A stretch of 64,000 nucleotides of DNA from Purpureocillium takamizusanense (Eukaryota > Ascomycota > Sordariomycetes > Hypocreales > Ophiocordycipitaceae): assembly GCF_022605165.1 (NCBI RefSeq), contig NC_063077.1, forward strand, positions 1,240,001 through 1,304,000, given 5' to 3'. The notes beneath the pieces were generated by a model. The model did not search any database. It was not told where the DNA came from and saw only the letters and a list, made by a program, of their open reading frames with translations. The position numbers and the translations under genes were made by a program. Positions 9,941 to 19,687 of the stretch are shown here, piece by piece (positions within the stretch are counted from its first letter, which is position 1; every line of letters starts with the position of its first letter).

Positions 9941-12472
9941 ATGAACAGGGCCAAAGAAGTGGCCCGCAACAAGGCGGCGGCCGGACGCAAGGATGGACCA
10001 GCCGTTGGCGGGGATCGAGCGACTCCCCTTAGCCGGGCACCGGGTCAGATGGCAGACCCTCGCGATCTTCTCGACCACGGTGCCAAAGCCGCGCAGCCCA
10101 AGAATCAACCATCCTCGGGAATACCAGTCAAGGGGCAGCATGGAACACCCGCCGGCGGTGATCGAGCGACTCCCTTTGGCCAGGCCTCGGGTCAAACGGT
10201 GGACTCGCGCGACCCTCTCAACCGCGGTGCTAAAGGCGCCCAGCCCACAAATCAACCACCAGTAAAGGCACCTGTCAAGGGGCAGACCGCTCTGCACGAC
10301 GACCTAATCGACCAAACAGACTACCTCAACCCGAAGGAGCAGGAAAAAATCATCACGGAGTGCAACAGGCTCCTTCAAGGGCCCATCAACGCCGACAATG
10401 AGCACGTCAGCCGGGAAGCCCTCCTCAAGACCATCGTCCCCATGACCAAGATCGTTCAGGCTCACTGCACCATGGCGGGCGGCGACGGCGTATCGAAGAT
10501 GCTTGCCTCGCAGCCCAAGTGCAGCAGCCGCGGCTGTCGCGAGACTCGAGACATGCTCAAGAAGATTGCGGGTCAGCAAGAAACGCTCGGCAAGATGGTG
10601 GCGGTGAACCACGACGCTGCCGCCAAGCACCTGCGTGCGAGCGCGGACGGGCAGCTGAAGGGTCTGTCGCAGGAGAAGGCGAAGCTCGTCGAGGAGAACA
10701 CCAAGCTCAAGGCGGAGCTCAAGAACAAGGACGACAGCCTACTGACCCTTCAGAAGCAGCTGGGCGCCAGCTCGAACGACAAGGGCGACAAGGAGGCACT
10801 GCAGAAGAAGGGAGGGCTCGGCAGCTCGTGGTTCGGATTCGGAGGCCAGGCTACGCACAAGGCTGATGGAGAAGCAGGGGCGCCGGACGAGAAGCGGCAG
10901 CAGCAGGGCAAGGACAAGGTGACCAGCACCGGCCTGGCGGGAGGAGGTGGCGCCACGACCAACACCGCCGCTCTCGAAAAGCAGGTCGAGATGTGGAAGC
11001 AAAAGGCAACCGAACACCAGAAGACGGCAGACGGCCTCAAGGAGGAGAACACCAAGCTTCGCCAAAAGCTCGACGGGACCAAGGACGGGGCGGATGGCAT
11101 GAAGAAGGGCGGGTTCGGCGGCATCTTCGGGAGCACATCGCGGGCTGGTGACAAGGACGGCACTACCAAGTCGAAGGCTACACCCAACATGGGTTCACCC
11201 CGAACGCCGTCGATGCCCAAGAACACGTTCCAGCTCTGGGGGTCAAAGAAGGACGCCACGACCCCGGCAGCGGGGGGCCGCAAGCCGCCGCCGCCCCCTT
11301 TGACGTTGGTCCCTGGGACTTCGGCCAAGGACACGCAGCAGCAGAGCGTGCCCAACGACAAGAAGAAGACGGGTGCCGGGTTCCTGGATACGTTACAGAA
11401 GACAGTGGCGGACACGGTGACTCATGCGTCACAGGCGTACGGAAGTGTGCAGCAGCAAGTGCCGTGCATGAGGCGCCACGTGGAGCCGGAGAGCTACTCG
11501 TCGTGGCTCTCTGGAGAGTTGGCGGCATGGCGCGAGGTCATCGTCTTCCTCTGGCTGTGGATCTGCTTCGCCTGCGGATCCCTCAAGGACAGGCTGTTCC
11601 GGCGCGGGGCGACGGCGTCCCGCACGGGACCGCCGCCGCCGCCGCCGCCGCCCAAGGATCCAAAGCCGAACTCGCAACCAGCAGGCCGGCCGGGAACTCT
11701 CGACTCGAACGCGCTCGGGTTGAACAAGTCAAAGAACCCGGCAGGCGGCCGGCCGGCTGGAACCGTCGACCAGGGCGCGCTCGGGGTGAGCAAGTCCGTC
11801 CGGACGATACGGAGGATGCCCACGCCCCCGGCGCCGGACACGATGCTGCGGGTGACGCGGCACCTGCTCTTGCTCATGTCCTTGCACGCCTACTTGGAGT
11901 GCCTCGCGCAGCAGCGCATGTGGCACCAGGCCAACAACCAGACGCGGTCGTACCTGGCCGGCCAGATGCGCGGCAGCGCCAAGGACCCGACGACGCTGCT
12001 GGCCATGGTCGGCCTGGACCCGACACTGTGGCTCGCTCGGCTCCGGTTCCTCGGGCTGGGGCTGGTGTTGACGTGGGACTGGACGATCGAGCTCGCCCTC
12101 AACATCGAGTGGCTGCGAAACCTCATCTGCCGCTGCGCGTCGTGGGTCGTGGGCGAGAAGTGGTTCTACAAAGGCGTCTGGTGGGTGTCCGGAGGGGTGG
12201 GCGTCCGCGTCTGGTGGGCCATGAAGGGGGTAGGGGCCCCCGTCTGGCGAGCTGCGAGAGGGCTCTGGGCACAGATGGTGAAGCCGTATCGCAGGCTCGG
12301 GTGGGCTGGCCGGGGCATCGTCGTTGCGGTGCTCGTTGTCGCCGTGGGCGGCGGCGGGTGGTATCTGGCGGCCAGGTTCGGGCTGACGGCGTGGGGCGCC
12401 AGGGCTCCCGCGCGACCTTCCCCTTGGTGGTCCCGCTTGTGCTTTTCACGGTTTGCAGGGAGGAGGCGTTGA
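9941..12472 (+). CDS. Coiled-coil, multi-TM protein with nested internal duplications
   Basis: The product is not recognised. It is a single 843-codon frame from ATG 9941. Order of elements: two tandem units of about 46 residues, each with GGDRATP...GAK-AQP-NQP...PVKGQ (about residues 20-120); a helical region; coiled coil 1 (about 225-275, EENTKLKAELKNKD) followed by a KKGG Gly/Phe-rich linker; coiled coil 2 (about 340-383, EENTKLRQKLDGTKD) followed by a second KKGG linker; a Pro-rich stretch with a PPPPPPPP run; a paired GRPxGTxDxxALGxxKS unit (about 585-625); and hydrophobic segments near 530-548, 636-655, 690-712 and 791-810. The last is a strong TM helix. It is probably an organelle or plasma-membrane protein with a large cytosolic N-terminus. 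No enzymatic motif is visible. A TTTGCAG just before the stop could be an acceptor of an alternative last exon. Confidence 0.7.
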   Translation: MNRAKEVARNKAAAGRKDGPAVGGDRATPLSRAPGQMADPRDLLDHGAKAAQPKNQPSSGIPVKGQHGTPAGGDRATPFGQASGQTVDSRDPLNRGAKGAQPTNQPPVKAPVKGQTALHDDLIDQTDYLNPKEQEKIITECNRLLQGPINADNEHVSREALLKTIVPMTKIVQAHCTMAGGDGVSKMLASQPKCSSRGCRETRDMLKKIAGQQETLGKMVAVNHDAAAKHLRASADGQLKGLSQEKAKLVEENTKLKAELKNKDDSLLTLQKQLGASSNDKGDKEALQKKGGLGSSWFGFGGQATHKADGEAGAPDEKRQQQGKDKVTSTGLAGGGGATTNTAALEKQVEMWKQKATEHQKTADGLKEENTKLRQKLDGTKDGADGMKKGGFGGIFGSTSRAGDKDGTTKSKATPNMGSPRTPSMPKNTFQLWGSKKDATTPAAGGRKPPPPPLTLVPGTSAKDTQQQSVPNDKKKTGAGFLDTLQKTVADTVTHASQAYGSVQQQVPCMRRHVEPESYSSWLSGELAAWREVIVFLWLWICFACGSLKDRLFRRGATASRTGPPPPPPPPKDPKPNSQPAGRPGTLDSNALGLNKSKNPAGGRPAGTVDQGALGVSKSVRTIRRMPTPPAPDTMLRVTRHLLLLMSLHAYLECLAQQRMWHQANNQTRSYLAGQMRGSAKDPTTLLAMVGLDPTLWLARLRFLGLGLVLTWDWTIELALNIEWLRNLICRCASWVVGEKWFYKGVWWVSGGVGVRVWWAMKGVGAPVWRAARGLWAQMVKPYRRLGWAGRGIVVAVLVVAVGGGGWYLAARFGLTAWGARAPARPSPWWSRLCFSRFAGRRR

Positions 12473-14403
12473 CGTTGTCTGATAGATGGGATTTTGGAGT
12501 TTTTTCCTTGGCGTTTGGGCCTTGCTGGTGTGAGCGAGCGGCGTGGCTGGGCGCCTCAATTTCTGACGTACATTGTGAAGGGCTTCCGGGTGGAGGCCGT
12601 CACCCTCTAGTGCTGCTTCGTACGTACAACAATATACTGCTCTGTTCCGACGGCCGGTCATGTCCCCCTCCCCTTCGCCGATGAATGGGGTGCTATTGGT
12701 AGAGCGTGCATCATCGTATCCCTACGCACGCGGTTGCCGCATTTGCGTCGCTGTCGGGTGCCATCAGTACCAAATTGCGTCGGAACATGGGCAATATGGA
12801 ATCATGCTGGCTGCTGCCCTGCAAGCATGCATGTAGTAGTTACTATATACAGTTCCATCCATGGAAGCTCACAGCCCCAAAGACGGCATCAGGCACGCAC
12901 GAGGTACGAAGTACGATGTAACTAGTAGCCGGACAAGCCTGCTGAAAAGACGGCCGGACTGGAGACCCTTGAATCTCGGGGAGCGGGTCCACGGCGGGCG
13001 GGATCGTCAGGGCAATCCCTCCGCTTACCTGAGATTTGAGGTTCAAGGTTCTACTATGCTGTGCGTCCTCCGGGGGCGCGGCGGCCGGGGCCGGAGGAAG
13101 TGGAGCCCGAGGTGCTTTATAGGTGGATTTCGTTTGGACGGACATGGATGGCATTTCCAATGATGGAGGATATTGTCCAGGACTCCCTGGTGGCGGCTGC
13201 GCCGAGGCTCGGGACTCGAGGCGTGATGGTCATCGAGGGCAGCCCGGTTTGTCGGCAAGGCGGCGGCGGCAGCAGCAGCAGCAAGAAGCCAGCCCGGCCC
13301 AGCAATCCATGGCCCCGCCGGAGCCGAAAAGCCATCCTCAGCCCAGTTGGTGGATCGATGTTGGCGGCCATGCGCGGTGGCTTGCAGGCGAGTGGCGGTG
13401 GTGGTGATGCGCCTCGTGGCTTGTCGTCCCACCCACTTGGATCCCCCCCCCCCCCTCCCCCCTGCAGGCGTGCTCTGGGATTTTATTTTATGATTTGAGT
13501 TGCTGATGTCATGGACAGACTACAGCCCCCGCGGACGGAATGGGGGGGCATTTGAATTGGCCTGTGCTTATCTCTCGCCTTCTCTGGAGTCTGGAGCACG
13601 CCCGTGGCCCATTTTCGTGCGAATTGGTCCGGGCCTCCGAGAAAGGCGTGGGTTCCGCCTGTTGGAAGACGGGCGGCGTTTTCAATCACTCCCGACGCGG
13701 GAAGTTCGCTCATCCATTTCCTCGGCAAATGGAGCGTCGTTAGTGATATGCCACGTTTGAAGTAGTCGTAGCTTTTGATACCCACTTACACACACACACG
13801 CACGCACACCACCTCGGGGACAGGATGATTCCACACACCCCGGGCCCGCGCAGCCTCGTCACAGCATTTGTCATGCGAACAGGCCCTCCTCCGCTGCGGC
13901 CGGGGCATTGGAGCCGCTGTCGTCTCCATGGCTGTGGTGGTGCTCGTGGCTGGAGCTGGGCCACCACCGGCCGACGCGGAGGAGGAGGAGGCGACGGCGG
14001 CGGCGGCGGCATCGGCGACAGACGGCCGGGGGGAGAGCGCGGCGCGTCGTCGTCGTCGCCCGTGTCTTTGTCGTCGTCGATGAGACGCCGGCGGCCGCTA
14101 CTGCTAGGTGTGCCCCGGGCCCTTTGCGTCATCGATAGCGCGGCGTTTGCTATAAACTCTGTGCCTGCTGCCGCGGCGGCGGGAGTCGCGCGACAGCAGA
14201 AGCAGCTATCCCGACAATTGCAACAGCAGCAAAAACAACATCGTCGCTTTACTTTGTCTAGACATTTTCAGCTCGAGCCGCATCGGCCATCCAGACCACG
14301 GCGGAAACATAGCTCCCGGGTTGTGGTTCTTTTCGGAGTCGCCCTAGCAGCAGCAGCAGCAGCAGCAACAACACCACTCGTGTCATCGTCGACGCCAGCT
14401 ACC
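12473..14403. other. Intergenic region upstream of the 14404 gene
   Basis: No supported gene. It holds a GTACGAAGTAC palindrome at 12904-12914, a C-run near 13444-13460, CA-rich sequence near 13786-13810, GGC/CGT triplet runs between 13980 and 14080, a TATAAA box at 14151-14156, and a CAG-rich stretch at 14347-14370. An open frame continues upstream from the 14404 start to ATG 13825, but the TATA box lies inside it. Confidence 0.55.
14151..14156 (+). promoter_or_regulatory. TATA box of the 14404 gene
   Basis: TATAAA lies 248 bp before ATG 14404. Transcription starting about 30 bp downstream would exclude the upstream in-frame ATGs at 13825 and 14080, so the site decides the start codon. Confidence 0.5.
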
Positions 14404-15332
14404 ATGTCGGCCGAGCTCATCCCGTCCAACCCGGCCGACGTCATGGTCATCCGGAACGTGACGCCCAACGTGGCCACGTTTTCGGTGCCGTTTCTGCGCT
14501 TTGGCAAGATTAAGATTGGCGGTCGAGGGACTGTCGGTACGTGTCATTGCCATCGTCGTCGTCATTGTCGTCGTCGTCATCCTTGCAAAGTGTCTTCCTT
14601 TTTCACTGACAGTTGTCCCACACAGTCAAGCTCAGCTCGGGCGCGCTGGCCGTCTTCTCGCCCACGGCGCTGACCGACGACGTCAAGGCCAAGGTGGCGG
14701 AGATGGGCGGGCAGGTGGCGTACATTGTCGCGCTCGACTTTGAGCACCACATCTTCATCTCCGAGTGGTCCAAGGCGTACCCGGGGGCCAAGCTGGTGGG
14801 CGTCGAGGGCCTGCAGGAGAAGCGCGACAAGGCGGCGGCGGCGGGCGGCGACGCCAAGATCGGGACGGAGCGCTTCGACGTCGTCTTCACAAAGGCCAAC
14901 AAGCGGGAGACGCGCATCGGGGCCGACTTTGACGTCGACTTTGACTACGAGTACGTCGACGGCCACCCCAACCTGGAGCTCGTCTTCCTCTACCGGCCCG
15001 ACCGCGTCCTCGTCGAGGCCGACCTGCTCTTCAACCTGCCCGCCACCGAGCAGTACAGCCGCGTGCCCGAGGCCGAGCGCAACAAGAGCGGCGGCGGCCT
15101 CGTCGAGCGCATCTTCCTCGGCGCCCAGGGCAAGAAGGGCGAGGAGCCCACCTGGGTCCGCCGCGCCAACTGGTATCTGTCCAAGGACCGCGCGAGCCTG
15201 ACGGAGAGCGTCAAGCGCATCGCCGCCTGGGACTTTGACACGGTCGTCCCGTGCCACGGCGACACCCTCGAGGGCGACGGCAAGGAGGTGTTTGTCAACG
15301 TTTTCAAGTGGCACATTGAGGGCAAGAAGTGA
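14404..15332 (+). CDS. Metallo-beta-lactamase-like (DUF4336-type) protein
   Basis: Exons 14404-14536 and 14626-15332 join in frame (GTACGT donor, CACACAG acceptor) to 279 residues. The fold is recognisable as a beta-lactamase-like hydrolase of the DUF4336 kind. Strands at the start read NVATFSVPF and GALAVFSP; the metal region is reduced to DFEHHIFISEW, and the last histidine is in VPCHGD near the C-terminus. The canonical HxHxDH motif is absent, so metal binding is probably altered or lost and the substrate is unknown. There is no signal peptide and it is probably cytosolic. ATG 14404 was chosen because TATAAA at 14151 places the in-frame upstream ATGs outside the transcript. If the frame did start at 14080, it would add an Arg-rich leader resembling a mitochondrial presequence. 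Confidence 0.82.
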
Positions 15333-16029
15333 TGCTGTCGTTGTCGTTGATCTCGTTGTGTTTCGACTGATCTTGTGTGGTGTGTCACTGTATTGTGCTG
15401 TGTCTACGTTTTGGGTTGTGCTGCTGCGAGAGATACCACTGGCGGGGGGGCGGGCCGGAGTTGGCGAGAGGGTCCGTTGTTGCGTTTCAATTTGTACTCG
15501 CGGGGACGATTGAGCCCGGAAAATAATCACGAGTGAGGTGATAGTTATAATACCACTTTATAGACTTGCTTTTGGCGACCGCATCAGCCTCGCAGGATGT
15601 GCGTCGAGGTCTTGCCGTGCGCTGTGCTGCAGAAGCTACCTACCGACAAGCTCCTCCAACCAACCCCAGCTCCAGCTCCAGCTCCAGCTGCTGGCTGCCT
15701 GGGCACCTCACCTCCACTGATGAGCCGGTGGGTGATCCACTGGAGGGGTCAACTGCAATGGAGGCTCCTGGGCACAGCTCCAGCTGCAGCTCCGCCAGGC
15801 GCCAGCGCATCACCTCTCGAACTTGCCTCCATGCATCCATCAAGTCAACTGCCCGCACCGCCATCACCAGCGTCCATTGGGACAGCTCGCAGTCCCCTCC
15901 ATCACCTGCCCTCACCACCCCCCGCCCTCACCAGCACCCGCCCTTTGTGACGACTTCGCGTGCGCCTCGCCTCTACGTCTCCCAGAATGACATGAGGCTC
16001 GCTCCGCCGCCGCCGCCGCCGCCGTCACC
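15333..16029. other. Intergenic region upstream of VPS34
   Basis: No gene. A CAGCTC-rich patch (about 15666-15694) and a related CAGCTCCAGCTGCAGCTCC at about 15774-15794 flank a GCCTGGGCAC/CCTGGGCAC pair. The sequence just before ATG 16030 is a CCG triplet run. Confidence 0.55.
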
Positions 16030-19003
16030 ATGACCGACTACGGGAGGATGGACCCCTTCTCCTTTGCGGGCTCCAAGGATGTCGACCACCCCATAAGCGT
16101 TCGCATGTACGGTGCCCTCGGCTCCAATTCCACGGCGTCGCTGACTTGCCGCGTCTAGAATGAACCTCGAGGGAGACGAGCCGCCCGTCAAGTACTCTAC
16201 GCTGCTCGACCGACCCGATCTGCGACATGTTGGATCAAACACGAGGTGAGCCGCCCTCGACGTGGCCCATCGCGACTCGGCCTCGGCAGAATGCTGACCG
16301 TCCAGCCCGCACTCCGATCTCTTCGTGACCGTCCAGGTCTGGGCGGGATCCAAGCCGCTCACCGTCCCGGTACAGACAGCGTACAAGGCGTTTCGATCGG
16401 AGAGAAAGTACGTCGTGCCCTGCCCAGCGCTGCCTTGGCACCAACCGTCAAGTTTCGTACCATGCTGACCGCGTAGCAGATGGAACGAATGGCTTGAATT
16501 GCCCATATCGTACAGACAACTGCCGGCCAACGCCCGCCTGGCCATCACGATATGGGACCTGTCGCCCACGGGCGGCAAGCACGCCTCCGACCACGCCATC
16601 CCCTTTGGCGGCACCACCCTACCCATGTTTGACGCGGAGAACCAGGTCCAAAAGGGCCGCCAAAAGTGCCTCGTGCACCGGCACAAGCACGCCGACGGCA
16701 CCGACAGCTCTCGCACGCCAGCCCTCGTTTCGGCTCGGAGGCGCCCGGGGTCTCAGGGCGGCGACGCGGCCGTCCTCGACAAGGACGCCGAGGAGCTCGA
16801 CAGGATGGAGAAGCTCTTCAAGAAGCACGAGATGGGCGAGATCCCGCGCGTCGACTGGCTCGACCAGATGGTCTTTCGCAGCTTCGAGAAGCGCGGGCTG
16901 CAGGCGGCCAAGTCGTCCATGAAGATGCTTCAGCGCCAGCGCGCGCTCAACGGCGACGGTAACAATGCGGGCTCTGGCGACGACGACGACGACGACGACA
17001 CCGTCGACGACGACGACACCGTCGACGACGGCCGCGCCGGCACCTCGACCTTCTTGCTCAACGTCGAGCTGCCGCGCTTCGATTTCCCCGTCGTCTTTGC
17101 CGACCACGAGTACGATCCGCCACCGATATCATCGTTGCAGTCGCTCTCCCTGTCGCAGGGTAACCTCGCTCAGCACCAGCCCCAGGTCCAGTTCGGCCCG
17201 GGCATCAACGCCCTGGGCGAGAGCTCCGACGGCTTTGGCTCCCGCCTCGTCAAGGTGTACGACCCCGAGGTCGGCCAGCGGGACAACCCGGCCGAGGCCA
17301 AGCACCGCCGGCTCTTCCGAAGCTCCCACCGCCACGGCATCCTGGACAAGGACCTCAAGCCCAACGCCAAGGTCCGCGACGAGCTCAACGTCATCATGGC
17401 GTACTCGCCCACGCACGTCCTGTCGCCCGAAGAAGCGGATCTGGTCTGGAAATTTAGGTATCACCTGACCCGCGACAAGAGGGCGCTGACCAAGTTCGTC
17501 AAGTCGGTCAACTGGAGCGACCAGAGCGAGTCCAAGCAGGCGATCCAGGTCCTCGGCCGCTGGACCGAGATTGACGTCGACGACGCCCTCGAGCTGCTCG
17601 GCCCGTCGTTTGACAACCCCGCCGTGCGCTCATACGCCGTGGACCGCCTGCGCAAGGCCGACGACGAGGAGCTGCTCCTGTACCTGCTGCAGCTGGTGCA
17701 GGCCCTCAAGTACGAGCACATCTCCGCCGACGCCGACCACGAGGGCACCCACGACTCGTCGCTCGCGCGCTTCCTGATCCAGCGCGCCGCGGCCAACTTC
17801 AAGCTCGGCAACTACTTTTACTGGTACCTGATGGTCGAGTGCGACGACCACAGCCCCGAGCAGGGCGTGGACAACCGAAACGTCTACCGCAAGGTCGCGT
17901 ACGACTTCATGGCCGAGCTCGTCGTCCAGCCCGGCGGCGCCGAGGACCGCAAGACGCTCCTCCGGCAGGCCGAGATGATGGCCATCCTGGCCAAGATCGC
18001 CGCCGAGGTCAAGCTCTCCAACGAGTCCATTGCCAAAAAAGTGGACCGGGTCAAGGGCTTCCTCGCGGACCCCAAGAACGAGCTCGTCGCCATCGACCCG
18101 CCGCTGCCGTTCCCGCTGGACCCGTCGGTCAAGGTCACGGGCGTCGTGCCCGACCAGGTCATGGTCTTCAAGTCGTCCCTGAACCCCATCAAGTGCACCT
18201 TCAAGACGGTCGGCGGGAGCACCTATCCCATCATATACAAGCTGGGCGACGACCTGAGGCAGGACCAGCTCGTGATACAAATCATCACCCTCATGGATCA
18301 GCTCCTGCAGAAGGAGAACCTGGACCTGAAGCTTTCCCCGTACAAGATTCTCGCGACGAGCACGACGGCCGGCGCGTCCCAGTTCGTGCAGTCGCAGAGC
18401 CTCTCGAGCATCGTCAACAAGTTCAAGGCCAACCCGGCCCTGGCGTACCTGCGCCACCACAACCCCGACGACCGCCAGCCGCTGGGCGTGCGCCAGGAGA
18501 CGCTCGATACGTACGTCAAGTCGTGCGCGGGCTATTGCGTCATTACCTACATCCTCGGCGTCGGCGACCGCCACCTCGACAACCTCCTGCTCGCGCCCGA
18601 CGGCCACTTTTTCCACGCCGACTTCGGCTTTATCCTGGGCCGCGACCCCAAGCCCTTTGCGCCCGTCATGAAGCTGTCCAAGGAGATGGTCGAGTGCATG
18701 GGGGGCGTCAACTCGGAGCACTACCAAAAGTTCAGGCAGCACTGCTTCATGGCCTACACGGCCCTGCGCAAGTCGTCCAACCTGATCCTCAACCTCTTTA
18801 GCCTCATGGTGCACGCTAACATCCCCGACATACGTCTCGAGCCGGACAAGGCCGTCATGAAGGTGCGCGAGCGGTTCCACCTGGAGCTCAGCGAGGAGGA
18901 GGCCATTGTGTACTTTGGCAACGTCATCGACGGCACGCTCACGGCCTTTGCGCCCGTCGTCATCGACAAGCTCCACGAGTGGGCGCAGGCGCTCCGGGCC
19001 TGA
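16030..19003 (+). CDS. VPS34: Class III phosphatidylinositol 3-kinase
   Basis: Vps34 makes PI3P on endosomal, vacuolar and autophagic membranes, working with Vps15 and Vps30/Atg6. The four exons are 16030-16106, 16159-16245, 16306-16407 and 16480-19003, giving 929 residues in frame. The C2 domain runs from NLEGDEPPVKYSTLL to about residue 300. A helical (PIK accessory) domain follows, from about PTHVLSPEEADLVWKFRYHL. The kinase domain comes last: the ATP-binding Lys is near 676 (YKLGDDLRQDQL), the catalytic loop is GVGDRHLDNLLL near 784, and the DFG is near 803 (HADFGFILG). The C-terminal membrane-binding helix ends KLHEWAQALRA. An acidic DDDTVDDDDTVDDG insert lies between C2 and the helical domain. 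Intron 3 ends in a tandem TAGCAG acceptor (see findings). All catalytic residues are present. Confidence 0.96.
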
Positions 19004-19687
19004 GGGCGGCCGACCGCGGGTATTTTCTCTATAGACACGACCGTCGCGCCAAGAATAGCACAGCACTTGAAATGCAACTCAAGAGACCGCCCTGCTTGGA
19101 CTCCAGCCGTGCCAAGTTATACTTTGCCCTACTCATTGCCTTTTCGCGCTTCGCCAACTGTCGTGCCGCCGAGCAGAGCGACTTGAGGCGCTCTATGACA
19201 CAAGACACTGTGCTAGGGGGCTCTGCCATGTTGTTTGGCTGGGACGCCTGACCAGAGCCGCCCCCCGTCTTGCGCCGTCCGTCAACGCCATCTCCTAGTG
19301 CAAAGCCAACCCCTTATCAAGACGCACCAAGCTCCAACTCTGTTGCGTCGCTCGACTTCACAACGTGCAGTCTCCCCGAAAATAAACAATGAGAGATGGA
19401 GCGTGTTGTGTTGACAAGGTCCTAGCGGCTGGATGGATGGCATATAAGCGAAAATGCCTGGCATTCTCTCCCTGTCCCTCAACTTGCACCTTACACTGCA
19501 TCTGACATCCCCGACACGACACCCGACAACCTGCTCTCGTCATCTGCTAGAGAACTCTACAAGCTGTTTCGATTCAGAAGAGTCTTCTTTTCATACGACA
19601 ATTTGCAAAGTTGTCTCGCCCCCCCGCCATCTTCCTCAGACGAACCCCCTTTCCTGTCCCTCACGTACTGTGCGCAGCTTCCTCGCC
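19004..19687. other. Intergenic region between VPS34 and the 19688 gene
   Basis: The promoter and leader of the 19688 gene lie here. TATAAG at 19443-19448 is followed by a CT-rich leader. No other gene is seen. Confidence 0.6.
19443..19448 (+). promoter_or_regulatory. TATA-like box of the 19688 gene
   Basis: TATAAG lies only 11 bp before an in-frame ATG at 19454, so that ATG would be at or before the transcription start. The next ATG, 19688, is therefore the better start. Confidence 0.45.

Noticed and set aside
13825..14403. In-frame N-terminal extension of the 14404 gene (ATG 13825 or ATG 14080)
   Set aside because: TATAAA at 14151 places both ATGs upstream of the likely transcription start, and the encoded sequence is repeat-derived.
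19454..19687. In-frame N-terminal extension of the 19688 gene
   Set aside because: The ATG is 11 bp from a TATA-like box, and the translated sequence looks like CT-rich leader.
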